Shown piece after piece: positions 52,824 to 62,560 of a DNA stretch of 64,000 bases. Under the pieces are notes generated by a model. The model was not told the origin of the DNA and ran no database searches. It worked only from the letters and a program-made list of their open reading frames with translations. The position numbers and the translations under genes are program-made. Source of the stretch: Bradyrhizobium sp. sBnM-33 (GTDB lineage: Bacteria; Pseudomonadota; Alphaproteobacteria; Rhizobiales; Xanthobacteraceae); assembly GCF_032917945.1 (NCBI RefSeq), contig NZ_CP136624.1, positions 7,936,001-8,000,000 of the forward strand, given 5' to 3'. Positions within the stretch are counted from its first letter, which is position 1. Each line of letters begins with the position of its first letter.

Positions 52824-53414
52824 TCAGCGCGCCGGCGGAAGCTTGAGGAATTTTTCGGTCTCGCCGATCCAGCGGCGCACCGCGGCGTAGCCGTCGAGAT
52901 CGAAGCCGCCTTCATGCGCCACGCGGGTATAGGCCAATAGCGATATGTCGGCGAGCGTGACGGCGTCGCCGACCAGGAACGGCGTCAGCGCAAGCTGATG
53001 CTCCATCCGCGCCAGCGCCGCATAGCCGCGCTTGACCTTCTCAGGGTCGAGATCAGAGGCCGGCTTCTTCAGGTAGAACATCTGGAAGCGGCAGACGGCG
53101 ATATAGGGCTCGTGGCTGTATTGCTCCCAGAACAGCCATTCATCCATCTTTCCTTCCGCGAATGCATCCTGCGGAATGAGACCAGAGCCGCGGGCGAGAT
53201 AGCGGATGATGGCGTTGGATTGCGCCAGCGTGCGGCCGTCGTCGAGTTCGATCGTCGGCACCTGGCCGGCGCCGTTGAGCTTGAGAAACTCGGCCGTCCG
53301 CGTCTCGCCCTTGAGCGTATCCACCGCTATCCAGGTGTAGGGCAGCGCGAGATGGTCGCACACCCACTTCACCTTCAGACAATTGCCGGAATTGGTATCG
53401 CCGTAGATCTTCAT
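52824..53414 (-). CDS. Glutathione S-transferase family protein
   Basis: This encodes 196 residues. The thioredoxin-like N-terminal domain (MKIYGDTNSGNCLKVKWVCDHLALPYTW) and the GSH-binding segment GQVPTIELDDGRTLAQSNAIIRYLA (with QSNAI) are followed by an all-helical C-terminal domain. A typical cytosolic GST-like protein; substrate unknown. It precedes the GNAT gene on the same strand. Confidence 0.9.
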   Translation of the reverse strand: MKIYGDTNSGNCLKVKWVCDHLALPYTWIAVDTLKGETRTAEFLKLNGAGQVPTIELDDGRTLAQSNAIIRYLARGSGLIPQDAFAEGKMDEWLFWEQYSHEPYIAVCRFQMFYLKKPASDLDPEKVKRGYAALARMEHQLALTPFLVGDAVTLADISLLAYTRVAHEGGFDLDGYAAVRRWIGETEKFLKLPPAR

Positions 53415-53496
53415 GTGCCGCCCCTGTTAGGGCCGATAGTGCAACAGGTGGCGACAAATCTGTCAACGGCGCCGGACAGACGCCGCCGTGGCGGGA

Positions 53497-54321
53497 TCAG
53501 AATTTGTAGCCGAGGCCGGCGCGGACCGTGTTGATGCTGGTGTCGACCGAAGAGGCAAAGCGCACGTATTCCCATTCCGCGCGCATGAACAGATTTGATA
53601 TCAGCATTATTTCGGTGCCGAGACCGAACGAATAGCCGTAGATCAAGTGGCTATACTGGGCGTCGGTTGCGCTAACGTCGAACGGCACGTTATTGAAAGG
53701 CGGCGCGACGGCGGAATTGACCTGAGTTCCGAAAACACGGGCGGTGCGAATGATATCGGCCTGCCCGAGTGCGATGCCGGCAAACATATAAGGGAGGAAC
53801 GAGCCATACGCATAGCCGCCGCGGACCCGAAGCGTTCCCATGTCGGAAATATTCATCCGCGCAGTCCCTTCATAGGTGGCGCCAACCGTGTACCCGGAAG
53901 GAAGCGTGAAGAACCGCGACATGCTGCCGGTCTGCGAGCCGCCGAACTTGCCGTGCGTGTAATTCAGTTCAACGCCTACGACGACGTCGGTCCACTGGAA
54001 GTTGTAGCCGACGAATCCGCCGAACCCCTCTCCGTGGGCCGAAACTTTCCCCATGATCGGCCACTCCGATATTCGCTGGACGCTCTCCATCTCCGTGCCG
54101 TCCAAGAGGCGCGCCGCGATGGTCCTCGTCGAATTCGCAAAATTCATGTTGGAAGTGCCATAGGCGGCATGTCCGCCGATGTAGCCGCCTTGCCAGTTCA
54201 CTGTGCTGGTGCTCAGCCCCTCGGTGAAGCCGCCGCGGAGAAACGGCAGGTCCGGCATATCGGCGGCTCGCGCGCCCGTCACCGCTCCGCATAACATCGC
54301 CACCAGCAAGAATCGACGCAT
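53497..54321 (-). CDS. Outer-membrane beta-barrel protein (Omp31/porin-like)
   Basis: This encodes 274 residues from the ATG at 54321. A signal peptide (about 1-20, VAMLCGAVTGARA) is followed by an N-terminal segment DMPDLPFLRGGFTEG. Long amphipathic strands follow, ending with VRAGLGYKF, whose final Phe is the usual outer-membrane signal. Family is the rhizobial Omp31/OmpW-like eight-stranded barrels. It and the gene at 54523 encode two small barrels side by side on the same strand. Confidence 0.85.
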   Translation of the reverse strand: MRRFLLVAMLCGAVTGARAADMPDLPFLRGGFTEGLSTSTVNWQGGYIGGHAAYGTSNMNFANSTRTIAARLLDGTEMESVQRISEWPIMGKVSAHGEGFGGFVGYNFQWTDVVVGVELNYTHGKFGGSQTGSMSRFFTLPSGYTVGATYEGTARMNISDMGTLRVRGGYAYGSFLPYMFAGIALGQADIIRTARVFGTQVNSAVAPPFNNVPFDVSATDAQYSHLIYGYSFGLGTEIMLISNLFMRAEWEYVRFASSVDTSINTVRAGLGYKF

Positions 54322-54465
54322 CGCAACGCTCCATCCGACACTCTGAACTTGGCGCTGATCATCGCCTGTTAACCTTAACCAATCGTTTTCGCGCCTTCCG
54401 ATTGGCGCAATCTTGCCGAAAAACGGACCAACATTTTTTCGGCTGATCGCCGACGCCAAAAAGCA

Positions 54466-54493
54466 GACGGCGCGGGAAGTGCCCCGCGCCGTC
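54466..54493 (-). terminator. Rho-independent terminator
   Basis: An 11-bp perfect stem, gacggcgcggg (54466-54476) with cccgcgccgtc (54483-54493), encloses a 6-nt loop. On the minus strand it is followed two bases later by TTTTT, so it terminates transcripts coming from the 54523-55350 gene. This is the strongest terminator in the window. Confidence 0.85.
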
Positions 54494-54522
54494 CGGCAAT
54501 CGTTAACGAATGGAAGTCGCCA

Positions 54523-55350
54523 TTAACCTTTGCGGATCAGCGGCGGCGGCGCGTAGACCTGCGGGCTGGTCAGATCCCAGCGTACACCGAGCTTCAGGTC
54601 GTGCGAGGTGATGTTCTTGAAGGTGGTCGGGTTGTTGATGTTGTTGGTGCCGTCGAAGGTGCGGAGGTCGCCGGTCAGGCCGTCGCCCATGTCGAGATAG
54701 CGATAGGCGAGTTCGACGGTAAAATTCGGCGTGACTTTGTAGGCGAGACCAGCATGCGCGGCCCAGGCGAAATTCCACTTCGCGACGTTGTCGCCGAAGG
54801 CGAGACTCGGTGATGTGACGCCAGCAAAATTGGTAATGCCTTGATCGGTGAAGTTCGCAATCGAAACCCGCGCGCCGCCAACACCGGCGCCGATGAACGG
54901 GGTGACGCACCACCACGTGCCGAGATCGACATAGGCGTTGCCAAGAACCACCCATTCTGACTTGGTGGCGTGATAGGTATCGGTGCCGAAGCCGCCCGGA
55001 AAGGTGATGACGTCTTTGCCGAAGAATTGCGAATTGCCGCGATATTCACCGGTCACGTCAGCGCGGAACCAGTTGTTGACCTTGTAACCGACGCCGAGGC
55101 CGAAAATGCCGGCGGTGCCGAAGCTGTTCGTCTGCACCGACGAAGTGGTGGTGGCATCGAGCGCGTTGTTCAGACGATCGACGCGCTGGTTGCTGAAACC
55201 GATATCGCCGCGCAGATACCAACCGCCGAAATCCTCGACCACCGGGGCCGCAGCATAGGGCGGCGGCGCAATCGCCATGTCGGCAGCAAACGCCGCCTGG
55301 GACAACAAAGTGGCCGCACCGGCGGCAATGAAAGACTTAACGCTACGCAT
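54523..55350 (-). CDS. Outer-membrane beta-barrel protein (Omp25/Omp31 family)
   Basis: This encodes 275 residues. A signal peptide (about 1-23, FIAAGAATLLSQAAFA) is followed by DMAIAPPPYAAAPVVEDFGGWYLRGDIGFSNQR, the usual N-terminus of rhizobial Omp25/31-like barrels. Strands continue, with GAGVGGARVSIANF and HAGLAYKVTPNFTVELAYRYLDMGDG. The ATG at 55350 starts the signal peptide. A strong terminator follows (54466-54493). Probably a structural envelope protein. Confidence 0.88.
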   Translation of the reverse strand: MRSVKSFIAAGAATLLSQAAFAADMAIAPPPYAAAPVVEDFGGWYLRGDIGFSNQRVDRLNNALDATTTSSVQTNSFGTAGIFGLGVGYKVNNWFRADVTGEYRGNSQFFGKDVITFPGGFGTDTYHATKSEWVVLGNAYVDLGTWWCVTPFIGAGVGGARVSIANFTDQGITNFAGVTSPSLAFGDNVAKWNFAWAAHAGLAYKVTPNFTVELAYRYLDMGDGLTGDLRTFDGTNNINNPTTFKNITSHDLKLGVRWDLTSPQVYAPPPLIRKG

Positions 55351-55633
55351 GGGCTTCGTCCTTTTGTCCGGTGAGGCTGACTCCAAAGGGCCCCACTTCA
55401 AAAACTCACGGACGGACGATGGCATCAAAAGCTTAAGCGGCGCTTAACCCTAATTTTTAAGGTTGACAATCTCTGACTATCTTTCTTGGCCGCTGCTTGC
55501 GACGCATGAGTCGATGTTTCAGCAGCGCAGAAAACAGCGGAAGCCGACACACATCCTAACGATGTATTTAGAAAGCTCGCCGTCGCAGCGTTAAGATTTT
55601 GTTGACGCGAGCGATCGGCAACGCTGCGCACGC

Positions 55634-56926
55634 CTAGCGCGTGGGTCTCGGCATCTTCGGCAGGAACACCGCGAGCAGCCCGAGCGCCGGCAGGAATGCG
55701 CAGAGGTGGTAGACGAAGGCGATGCCGGTGTGATCGGCGAGCTTGCCGAGCACCGCGGCGCCAAGGCCGCCGATGCCGAATGCAACGCCGAAGAACACGC
55801 CGGAGATCATCCCGAAACGATGCGGCATCAGCTCCTGCGCGAACACGATGATCGACGACGTCGCCGACGAGATGATGAGACCGATGAACACCGTCAGCAC
55901 CGCGCTCGCAAAGAGGCCGGCATAGGGCAGCGCCAGCGTGAACGGCAGCGCGCCGAGGATCGAGTACCAGATGACGTATCTGCGCCCGAAGCGATCGCCG
56001 AGCGGCCCGCCGAAAAATGCACCCGCCGCATTGGCGGCAAGAAACAGGAAGAGATAGAGCTGGGCTGCCTGCGTCGACACCTGAAACTTTTCGATCAGAT
56101 AGAAGATGTAGTAGCTCGACAGGCTCGACACGTAGAGCTGCTTCGAGAACAACAGCGCAACCAGCACCGCAAGCGCGATTCTGACGCGCCGGGAATCCGG
56201 CAGGTCCGGATGACGTTCTACCGCCGCCGCTTTCTTTGTCGTGATCTGCGGCTTGTACCAAACGCCGATCCGCCACAGGATCACGATCGCCAAAAACGCG
56301 ATCGACGAAAACCAGGCGATCGAAGGCTGGCCGAACGGCACCACAATCAGCGCCGCCAGCACCGGCCCCATCGACGTGCCGAAACTGCCGCCGAGCTGAA
56401 ACACCGATTGCGCGAAGCCGTAGCGTCCGCCGGAAGACAGGCGCGCGATCCGCGCCGACTCCGGGTGAAACACCGCAGAGCCAAGCCCGACCAGCGCCGC
56501 TGCGATCAGGATGATCGGATAGAGATGCGCGACGCTGAGCAGCAGCAAGCCGAAGAACGTAAAGCCCATGCCGATCGCGAGCGAGAACGGCTGCGCCTTC
56601 TCGTCGGTGAAATGTCCAACCACGGGCTGCAGTAGCGACGCGGTGAACTGAAATGCCAGCGTGATCATGCCGATCTGCGCGTAGTCGAGCGCATAGGCGT
56701 CCTTCAGGATCGGATAGACCGAGGCAATCAACGACTGCATGGTGTCGTTGAGGAAGTGCGAGAAGCTGATGCCGGCGAGCACGATATAGGCCGGCCCTGC
56801 CACGGCCGCTTTCGCAGCGAGCCCCGGCGCGGCGTCCGACACGACAACCGGCGCGGTCGCGGTTTCCTCAGTTACGATGACGGGCTTATTCAACGGCGCA
56901 TTCCCGAAAAGGATTCGCTGACGCAA
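55634..56926 (-). CDS. MFS exporter, fosmidomycin-resistance (Fsr)-like
   Basis: This encodes up to 430 residues with twelve membrane helices. The N-terminal pattern VLAGISFSHFLNDTMQSLIASVYPILKDAYALDYAQIGMI is that of Fsr-type drug exporters; later blocks are AALVGLGSAVFHPESARIARLSSGGRYGFAQSVFQLGGSFG. Starts available are TTG at 56926 or TTG at 56893; no ATG lies at the conserved beginning, so the start is unsure. It likely exports a small drug or metabolite. Confidence 0.87.
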   Translation of the reverse strand: MRQRILFGNAPLNKPVIVTEETATAPVVVSDAAPGLAAKAAVAGPAYIVLAGISFSHFLNDTMQSLIASVYPILKDAYALDYAQIGMITLAFQFTASLLQPVVGHFTDEKAQPFSLAIGMGFTFFGLLLLSVAHLYPIILIAAALVGLGSAVFHPESARIARLSSGGRYGFAQSVFQLGGSFGTSMGPVLAALIVVPFGQPSIAWFSSIAFLAIVILWRIGVWYKPQITTKKAAAVERHPDLPDSRRVRIALAVLVALLFSKQLYVSSLSSYYIFYLIEKFQVSTQAAQLYLFLFLAANAAGAFFGGPLGDRFGRRYVIWYSILGALPFTLALPYAGLFASAVLTVFIGLIISSATSSIIVFAQELMPHRFGMISGVFFGVAFGIGGLGAAVLGKLADHTGIAFVYHLCAFLPALGLLAVFLPKMPRPTR

Positions 56927-57038
56927 TGCTGCCTTTTACGTCGCACGCCCGGTTGCAACCAGCAGCAATAGCCGATAGCTGCGATGCGCTTCCGCGCACC
57001 GCCGATCAGCGATCACGCATCATTCAGATAAAGCCCGC

Positions 57039-58385
57039 TTATGCCGCCGCAGCGTGGCCGAGCGCGTTGACGATCTGGTCGACGACTTCCTCGACCAGGA
57101 GGCGGTCGTCGCCCTCGCCCATCACGCGGATCACAGGCTCGGTGCCGGACGAACGCACCAGCAGCCGGCCGTGGCCATTGAGGCGATTCTCGCCGTCCAT
57201 GATCGCCGATTTCACCTCGGCGTGGTCGAGCGGCTTGCCGGAGCGATAGCGTACGTTCTTCAGGATCTGCGGCAGCGGGTCGAAGCGATGGCAGACCTCC
57301 GACACCGGGCGGCGAAGCTTTTGCACCACGGCCAGCACCTGCAACGCGGCGACGAAGCCGTCACCGGTCGTCGCGTAGTCGGAGAGGATGATATGGCCCG
57401 AGGGCTCGCCGCCGAGATTGTAGCCCTGCGCGAGCATCTGCTCGAGCACGTAGCGGTCGCCGACCGGCGTACGCACCATGCCGAGCCCTTGCCCTTCAAG
57501 GAAGCGCTCGAGCCCGAGGTTGGACATGACGGTGGTGACGATGCCTGGCTTGGCGAGACGGCCCTCTTCGTTCCAGCTCTGCGCGATCACCGCGAGCAAC
57601 TGGTCGCCGTCGACCACATGGCCACGCTCATCGACCAGGATGACGCGATCGGCATCGCCATCAAGCGCGATGCCGATATCGGCGCGCATCTCGCGCACCT
57701 TCTTGGCAAGCGCCTCCGGCGAGGTCGAACCGCATTCCTTGTTGATATTGAAACCGTCAGGATCGACGCCTATCGCGATGACGTCGGCGCCCAATTCCCA
57801 CAGCGCTTCCGGCACCACCTTGTAGGCCGCGCCGTGCGCACAATCGATCACGACGCGCAGGCCGTCGAGCGAGAGTTCGCGCGGCAGCGTGCGTTTGGCG
57901 AATTCGATATAGCGGTCGTGGACGCCGTCGATGCGGCGGGCGCGCCCGAGGCTGGCGCTCTGCGCCAAGCGACGGTCGATCGGCTCGTCGAGCAATTGCT
58001 CGATCTGCCTCTCGACGTCGTCGGACAGTTTGAAGCCCTGCGGACCGAACAGCTTGATGCCGTTGTCCTCGAACAGATTGTGCGACGCTGAAATCATCAC
58101 GCCGAGATCGGCGCGCATCGACTTAGTCAGCATCGCAACCGCCGGCGTCGGCATCGGGCCGAGCAGCAGCACGTCCATGCCGACCGAGGTAAAGCCGGCC
58201 ACCATGGCGTATTCGATCATGTAGCCGGAGAGACGCGTATCCTTGCCGATGACGACGCGGTGGCGGTGATCGCCACGCTGAAACACCAGGCCGGCCGCCT
58301 GCCCCACCTTGAGCGCGAGCTCTGGCGTGATCAAACCATTGGCGCGGCCCCGAATTCCGTCGGTACCGAAATATTTGCGGCTCAT
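57039..58385 (-). CDS. glmM: Phosphoglucosamine mutase
   Basis: This encodes 448 residues from the ATG at 58385. It converts glucosamine-6-phosphate to glucosamine-1-phosphate for peptidoglycan and lipopolysaccharide. The N-terminus [17 protein letters not shown] is conserved. The phosphoserine is S101 in MISASHN (98-103 region), the metal loop is DGDADR, and the sugar loop EPSGHIIL. Upstream on the same strand is a small gene at 58595-58774. Confidence 0.95.
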   Translation of the reverse strand: MSRKYFGTDGIRGRANGLITPELALKVGQAAGLVFQRGDHRHRVVIGKDTRLSGYMIEYAMVAGFTSVGMDVLLLGPMPTPAVAMLTKSMRADLGVMISASHNLFEDNGIKLFGPQGFKLSDDVERQIEQLLDEPIDRRLAQSASLGRARRIDGVHDRYIEFAKRTLPRELSLDGLRVVIDCAHGAAYKVVPEALWELGADVIAIGVDPDGFNINKECGSTSPEALAKKVREMRADIGIALDGDADRVILVDERGHVVDGDQLLAVIAQSWNEEGRLAKPGIVTTVMSNLGLERFLEGQGLGMVRTPVGDRYVLEQMLAQGYNLGGEPSGHIILSDYATTGDGFVAALQVLAVVQKLRRPVSEVCHRFDPLPQILKNVRYRSGKPLDHAEVKSAIMDGENRLNGHGRLLVRSSGTEPVIRVMGEGDDRLLVEEVVDQIVNALGHAAAA

Positions 58386-58536
58386 GTGACCCCCAGCCAT
58401 TCTGGGTCTTCAGGCCATCACGGCCACGAATCCCCGAACGCCTCCATCGTAGCGTGCTGGGGGTTATAATCCTTCGCCCGCTAAAATGGCTTCAAAAAAT
58501 ATGATGAATCATTACGACCATTGGCGTCATAACGCA

Positions 58537-58555
58537 ATATAACCAATTGTTATAT
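58537..58555. promoter_or_regulatory. Palindrome upstream of glmM
   Basis: ATATAAC (58537-58543) and GTTATAT (58549-58555) are perfect inverted repeats around CAATT. The surrounding 60 bp is unusually AT-rich for this genome. It lies 152 bp upstream of the glmM ATG and 39 bp beyond the end of the small gene at 58595, so it may be a regulator site or part of the glmM promoter. Not assigned to any family. Confidence 0.4.
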
Positions 58556-58594
58556 CTGGATATTCGCGCCCGGCAGCCGATCGGCCCTGCCGGC

Positions 58595-58837
<243 letters not shown>

Positions 58838-58885
58838 CTAGATGACGGCGCAGCGAGGAAGTTCAAGAAGGGGCCGGGACGTCCA

Positions 58886-60022
58886 ATGAAGCACATCACC
58901 TGCATTGAGGATCTGCGCCAATTGCACAAGCGCAGGGTTCCCAAGGCCTTTTTCGATTATGTCGACCGAGGCTCCTACACCGAGGACACGCTGCGGGCCA
59001 ATTCCGAGGACCTGCGGCAGATCAAGTTCCGCCAGCGCATCCTGGTCGATGTCTCCAAGCGCGATCTGTCCGCGACGGTCCTCGGCGAACCCGCCGCGAT
59101 GCCTTTGATCCTGGCGCCGGTCGGCCTGCTCGGCATGCAGCATGGCGACGGCGAGATTCACGCCTGCCGCGCCGCGCAGGCCGCAGGCATTCCCTTCACC
59201 CAGAGCACGATGTCGATCTGCTCGATCGAGGATATCGCAGCTAGCGTCGACAAGCCGTTCTGGTTCCAGCTCTACGTGATGAAGGATCGCGGCTTCATCA
59301 AATCGCTGGTCGAGCGCGCCATTGCGGCGAAATGCTCGGCGCTGGTATTGACCGTCGATTTGCAGGTGATCGGCCAGCGCCATCAGGACATCAAGAACGG
59401 CATGACGGTGCCGCCGGAATGGTCGCTCTCGAAGCTGATCGATTTTGCGAGCAAGCCCTCATGGGTCGCCGGCGTCCTTCGCGGCAAGCGCCGAACCTTC
59501 GGCAACATCGTCGGCCACGTCAAAGGTACCGAGGATCTCACCAAGCTCTCGGAATGGACCGCGTCGCAGTTCGATACGTCGCTGAACTGGAAGGACATCG
59601 ACTGGATTCGCTCGATCTGGCCGGGCAAGCTGATCCTCAAAGGCATTCTCGACGTCGAGGACGCCGAGATCGCGGCGAAGACCGGCGCGCAGGCGATCGT
59701 GGTTTCCAATCATGGAGGCCGCCAGCTCGACGGCGCGCCGTCCACGATCGAGGTGCTGCCCGAAATCGTCGATACCGTCGGCTCGAAGATCGAGATCATG
59801 TTCGACGGCGGCATCCGCTCCGGCCAGGACGTGATGCGCGCGCTCGCACTCGGCGCCAAATCCTGCATGATCGGCCGCGCCTATGCCTATGGCCTAGGGG
59901 CCGGCGGCGAAGCCGGCGTTGCCAAGGCGCTCGACATCATCGGCAAGGAAATGCTCACGACGATGGGGCTGTGTGGCGTCAACACGATTGCCGAGATCGA
60001 CGATCGCGTGCTGGCGGTTTAG
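58886..60022 (+). CDS. lldD: FMN-dependent alpha-hydroxy-acid oxidase (LldD-like)
   Basis: This encodes 378 residues. The signature SNHGGRQLDGAP is at 274-285 (base H276, R279), K252 in LILKG, and FMN loop DGGIRSG at 307-313. The N-terminus MKHITCIEDLRQLHKRRVPKAFFDY is typical for L-lactate dehydrogenase of the quinone-linked type. It probably oxidises L-lactate and feeds the respiratory chain. It is distinct from the 12668 gene, sharing the signature but little elsewhere. Symbol given by resemblance only. Confidence 0.85.
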   Translation: MKHITCIEDLRQLHKRRVPKAFFDYVDRGSYTEDTLRANSEDLRQIKFRQRILVDVSKRDLSATVLGEPAAMPLILAPVGLLGMQHGDGEIHACRAAQAAGIPFTQSTMSICSIEDIAASVDKPFWFQLYVMKDRGFIKSLVERAIAAKCSALVLTVDLQVIGQRHQDIKNGMTVPPEWSLSKLIDFASKPSWVAGVLRGKRRTFGNIVGHVKGTEDLTKLSEWTASQFDTSLNWKDIDWIRSIWPGKLILKGILDVEDAEIAAKTGAQAIVVSNHGGRQLDGAPSTIEVLPEIVDTVGSKIEIMFDGGIRSGQDVMRALALGAKSCMIGRAYAYGLGAGGEAGVAKALDIIGKEMLTTMGLCGVNTIAEIDDRVLAV

Positions 60023-60040
60023 ATCTAGCTTGCTTACTTC

Positions 60041-60176
60041 CCTTCTCCCCTTGTGGGAGAAGGTGGCGGACACAGTCCGCCGGATGAGGGGTTCTCTCCG
60101 CGGAGAGAACCCCTCACCCGTCTCAATCGCGCTTTTCGCGCGATTGATACACCCTCTCCCACAAGGGGAGAGGGTG
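60041..60176. repeat. Interspersed palindromic repeat, long form
   Basis: The sequence ccttctccccttgtgggagaaggtggcgga begins and ccctctcccacaaggggagagggtg ends, with nested pairs (gttctctcc-gc-ggagagaac; tcaatcgcgc-ttttc-gcgcgattga). It is thus a compound hairpin of several stems. It lies between two convergent genes and may act as a bidirectional transcript end. Related to 46977-47107 and 60917-60993. Confidence 0.8.
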
Positions 60177-60202
60177 TAAGAGGCGACGCCGCCAGAACTA
60201 AC

Positions 60203-60829
60203 TCACATCGGCGGTGTGATTCCGTCGCGGCCGACATTGACGCGCGATGCTTCCAGCGTGCCGTCGTCCTTCTTCACCGCGCTGAAGATAATCACTTTCG
60301 CGCCCGGCTTCAGCTCGGACTTGTCGCCGGCGACGAAGGTGACGACAGGCGTACCCGGCGGCACCACGACTTTCTTTTCACCGTCCTTGTATTTGACCAG
60401 GATGTTCTGGCCGTCGGTGCCCTTCACGGTCTGGGCGACGGTGGCGTTGGTCATGGTCGAGTTCGGGCGCTGGTCCCAGGGCCGGAAGCCTTCGGCCGCG
60501 CCGCGCTGGTTCTCCGGGAAGATATGCACCGCGACTGCCTTCTGGGTGCCGTCCGGCTCCGGCATGCCGGTGACGCCGATATAGGAGCCTTCCTTGATTT
60601 CCGACAGTTCGGTCTTGGCAACGCCGAACACCGCGACATTGTCGGTGACACGCACCTTCATGTCGGTGCCCTCGCGCGACTTGATCGACAGCATGGGCCC
60701 GTCGACCGCCTCGATGGTACCGCGAATGCGAACCGTCGGCGGCTGTTGTGCCGAGGCCTCCGTCGCAACCAAAGCGGCAAGGCCCAGCGAGGCCACTAGC
60801 ATCCATGGCCATGAAGATGATTTCAGCAT
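60203..60829 (-). CDS. Secreted 208-residue protein, paralog of the next gene
   Basis: This encodes 208 residues from the ATG at 60829 (GGAGG upstream). A signal peptide (about 1-28, LVASLGLAALVATEASAQ) is followed by RIRGTIEAVDGPMLSIKSREG, a DUF5666-like beta-rich start. The middle carries FPENQRGAAEGFRPWDQRPNSTMTNATVAQTV and the end GRDGITPPM. The gene at 60997 encodes the same layout and length. Function unknown; periplasmic. Confidence 0.8.
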   Translation of the reverse strand: MLKSSSWPWMLVASLGLAALVATEASAQQPPTVRIRGTIEAVDGPMLSIKSREGTDMKVRVTDNVAVFGVAKTELSEIKEGSYIGVTGMPEPDGTQKAVAVHIFPENQRGAAEGFRPWDQRPNSTMTNATVAQTVKGTDGQNILVKYKDGEKKVVVPPGTPVVTFVAGDKSELKPGAKVIIFSAVKKDDGTLEASRVNVGRDGITPPM

Positions 60830-60916
60830 GGTATTCCTCCCTAGATGTATTGGCGCCCAACTCAACGCAAACACCGCACGGGAGGTAGCTATTCCATGGC
60901 GCGGGTTGTTCACTTT

Positions 60917-60993
60917 CCTTCTCTCCTTGTGGGAGAAGGTGGCGATAGGCGGACTTATGCCGCCTAATGCCTCTCCCGCAAGGGGAGAGGGGA
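60917..60993. repeat. Interspersed palindromic repeat between the two paralogs
   Basis: ccttctctccttgtgggagaagg pairs with itself, and the segment ends ctctcccgcaaggggagagg, similar to 60041-60176. It lies precisely between the two tandem secreted-protein genes, 4 bp before the stop of the upstream one. Confidence 0.75.
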
Positions 60994-60996
60994 AAA

Positions 60997-61623
60997 TCAC
61001 ATCGGCGGGGTCAGCCCGTCGCGGCCGACGCTGACGCGGCTGGTCTCGAGCGAGCCATCCGGCAGCTTCTTCGAGAAGGCGATCACCTTGGCGCCTACCT
61101 TGAGGTCGGACTTGCCGGCAGGAACGTAGGTCACGACCGGCGTCTCCGGAGAGACCACGACTTTCTTCTCGCCGCCTTTGTATTTGACCGTCAGGGTATG
61201 GCCGTCATTGCCGACCACGGACTCCGCGACCGTCGCGTTGGTCATCGTGGAGTTCGGACGCAGATCATAGGGCCGCGAGCCCTCGCCGGTGCCGCGCATC
61301 GCGTCCGGAAATACATGTACCTCCACCGCGTTCTGGCTGCCGTCGGGCCCCGGCACCGTGGTGGTGCCGATGAAGGATCCAACCTTGATATCGGACAGAG
61401 AAATCTTACTGATCCCAATGACGTTGACGTCGCCGGTCATGTGCAGCCTGACGTCCTCGCCGCCGCGGGACTTCACGGCAAGCACGTCACCATCGACGGC
61501 TTCGATGGTGCCGCGAACGCGCGTCGGCGTCGGTGGTTGCTGGGCAATCGCGTAAAGCGTGGAGCCCGCCACCATCGCGACGGCGACAAGCGGGCGAACG
61601 AGCTGAAAATGACGGACGGGCAT
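60997..61623 (-). CDS. Secreted 208-residue protein, paralog of the previous gene
   Basis: This encodes 208 residues, the same as the gene at 60203. A signal peptide (about 1-27, VAVAMVAGSTLYAIAQ) is followed by TRVRGTIEAVDGDVLAVKSRGG. Shared blocks are RPNSTMTNATVAE, KYKGGEKKVVVSPETPVVTYV and SRVSVGRDGLTPPM. Such close similarity points to a tandem duplication. The family has the DUF5666-like strand pattern but no known catalytic motif. Confidence 0.8.
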   Translation of the reverse strand: MPVRHFQLVRPLVAVAMVAGSTLYAIAQQPPTPTRVRGTIEAVDGDVLAVKSRGGEDVRLHMTGDVNVIGISKISLSDIKVGSFIGTTTVPGPDGSQNAVEVHVFPDAMRGTGEGSRPYDLRPNSTMTNATVAESVVGNDGHTLTVKYKGGEKKVVVSPETPVVTYVPAGKSDLKVGAKVIAFSKKLPDGSLETSRVSVGRDGLTPPM

Positions 61624-61708
61624 GCTGGGGTCTCCAATGGCAGCACTGACGTAGCCATTGACCCCGGCTTTTCAAAAAAATTCCGACTCAAGATCCGCGA
61701 TCGGCCGA

Positions 61709-62560
61709 TCATGTATTCGTGAGATCGGCTTCGACCAACGCGCGAAGCTCCGGCGTCACCTCGGGACGCCGCCCGAACCACAGTTCGAATCCCCGCACCG
61801 CCTGATGCAAGAGCATGCCGAGCCCGTCGGCGGTCTTCAGCCCGCGGGCGCGCACGGCGGCCAGCAACGGCGTGTCGAGCGGCACATAAACGAGATCGGC
61901 GACGACGGCGCGTGACGGCAGCCGGCCGATATCGAGCTCGAGCGGCGGCTGGCCCTTCATGCCGAGCGAGGTCGTATTCACCAGAAGCCCGGCACGCGGC
62001 AGGAGATCGCCGAGCGCATCCCACGCCACAGGCAAGACGCTTGGGCCGAACTGATCCGCCAACGCGCTCGCGCGCGCCATGGTGCGATTGACGAGATGAA
62101 TGCGCTTGATGCCGCGTTCGCGCAGTCCAAACACGACGGCGCGCGACGAACCGCCGGCGCCCAGCACCAGCGCATCCTCCGCTTGGTCCCAGCCGCTGGC
62201 GCAGGCGTCGAGATTGTTGATAAACCCTTCGACGTCGGTATTGGTCGAGCACAATTCGCCGTCTGCGAACCACAGCGTATTGGCGGCGCCGACCGCGCGG
62301 GCGCGCTCGTCCGGTTTCGACAACGCAAGCGCGCGCTCCTTGTGAGGAATGGTGACGTTGGCGCCGACAAAGCCGCGCAGCGACAGCCGGAAGACGAAAT
62401 CCTGAAACTCGTCGGGCGGCACCGCCTCGATGACGTAGCCGCCCTCGATGCCCAGCGTCCGCAGCCAGTAATGATGGATCAACGGTGAACGCGAATGCGC
62501 GGCCGGCCATCCGATCAGGCAGGCGGCGGGGGGTTTAGGCACGGCAATAGCCTCCTCCAA
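61709..62560 (-). CDS. aroE: Shikimate dehydrogenase (NADP)
   Basis: This encodes 283 residues. Shikimate dehydrogenase reduces 3-dehydroshikimate. Family motifs are HSRSPLIHHYWL near the start, NVTIPHKE with K74 as catalytic base, NTDVEGF (D109) and the NADP loop LGAGGSSRAV at about 133-142. The start ATG at 62560 lies 114 bp from the EF-G-like gene. It is a full-length aroE. Confidence 0.95.
   Translation of the reverse strand: MEEAIAVPKPPAACLIGWPAAHSRSPLIHHYWLRTLGIEGGYVIEAVPPDEFQDFVFRLSLRGFVGANVTIPHKERALALSKPDERARAVGAANTLWFADGELCSTNTDVEGFINNLDACASGWDQAEDALVLGAGGSSRAVVFGLRERGIKRIHLVNRTMARASALADQFGPSVLPVAWDALGDLLPRAGLLVNTTSLGMKGQPPLELDIGRLPSRAVVADLVYVPLDTPLLAAVRARGLKTADGLGMLLHQAVRGFELWFGRRPEVTPELRALVEADLTNT

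Noticed and set aside
57054..58091. A 345-residue plus-strand frame opposite glmM
   Set aside because: Antisense shadow of glmM, which has clear conserved motifs on the other strand.
60041..60176. Phage or transposon attachment site
   Set aside because: The nested inverted repeats are better explained as the dispersed palindrome family, and no integrase or transposase is nearby.
61790..61799. GTTCGAATCC, resembling the T-arm of a tRNA
   Set aside because: It lies inside aroE on the antisense strand, and no acceptor stem or anticodon arm can be paired around it.
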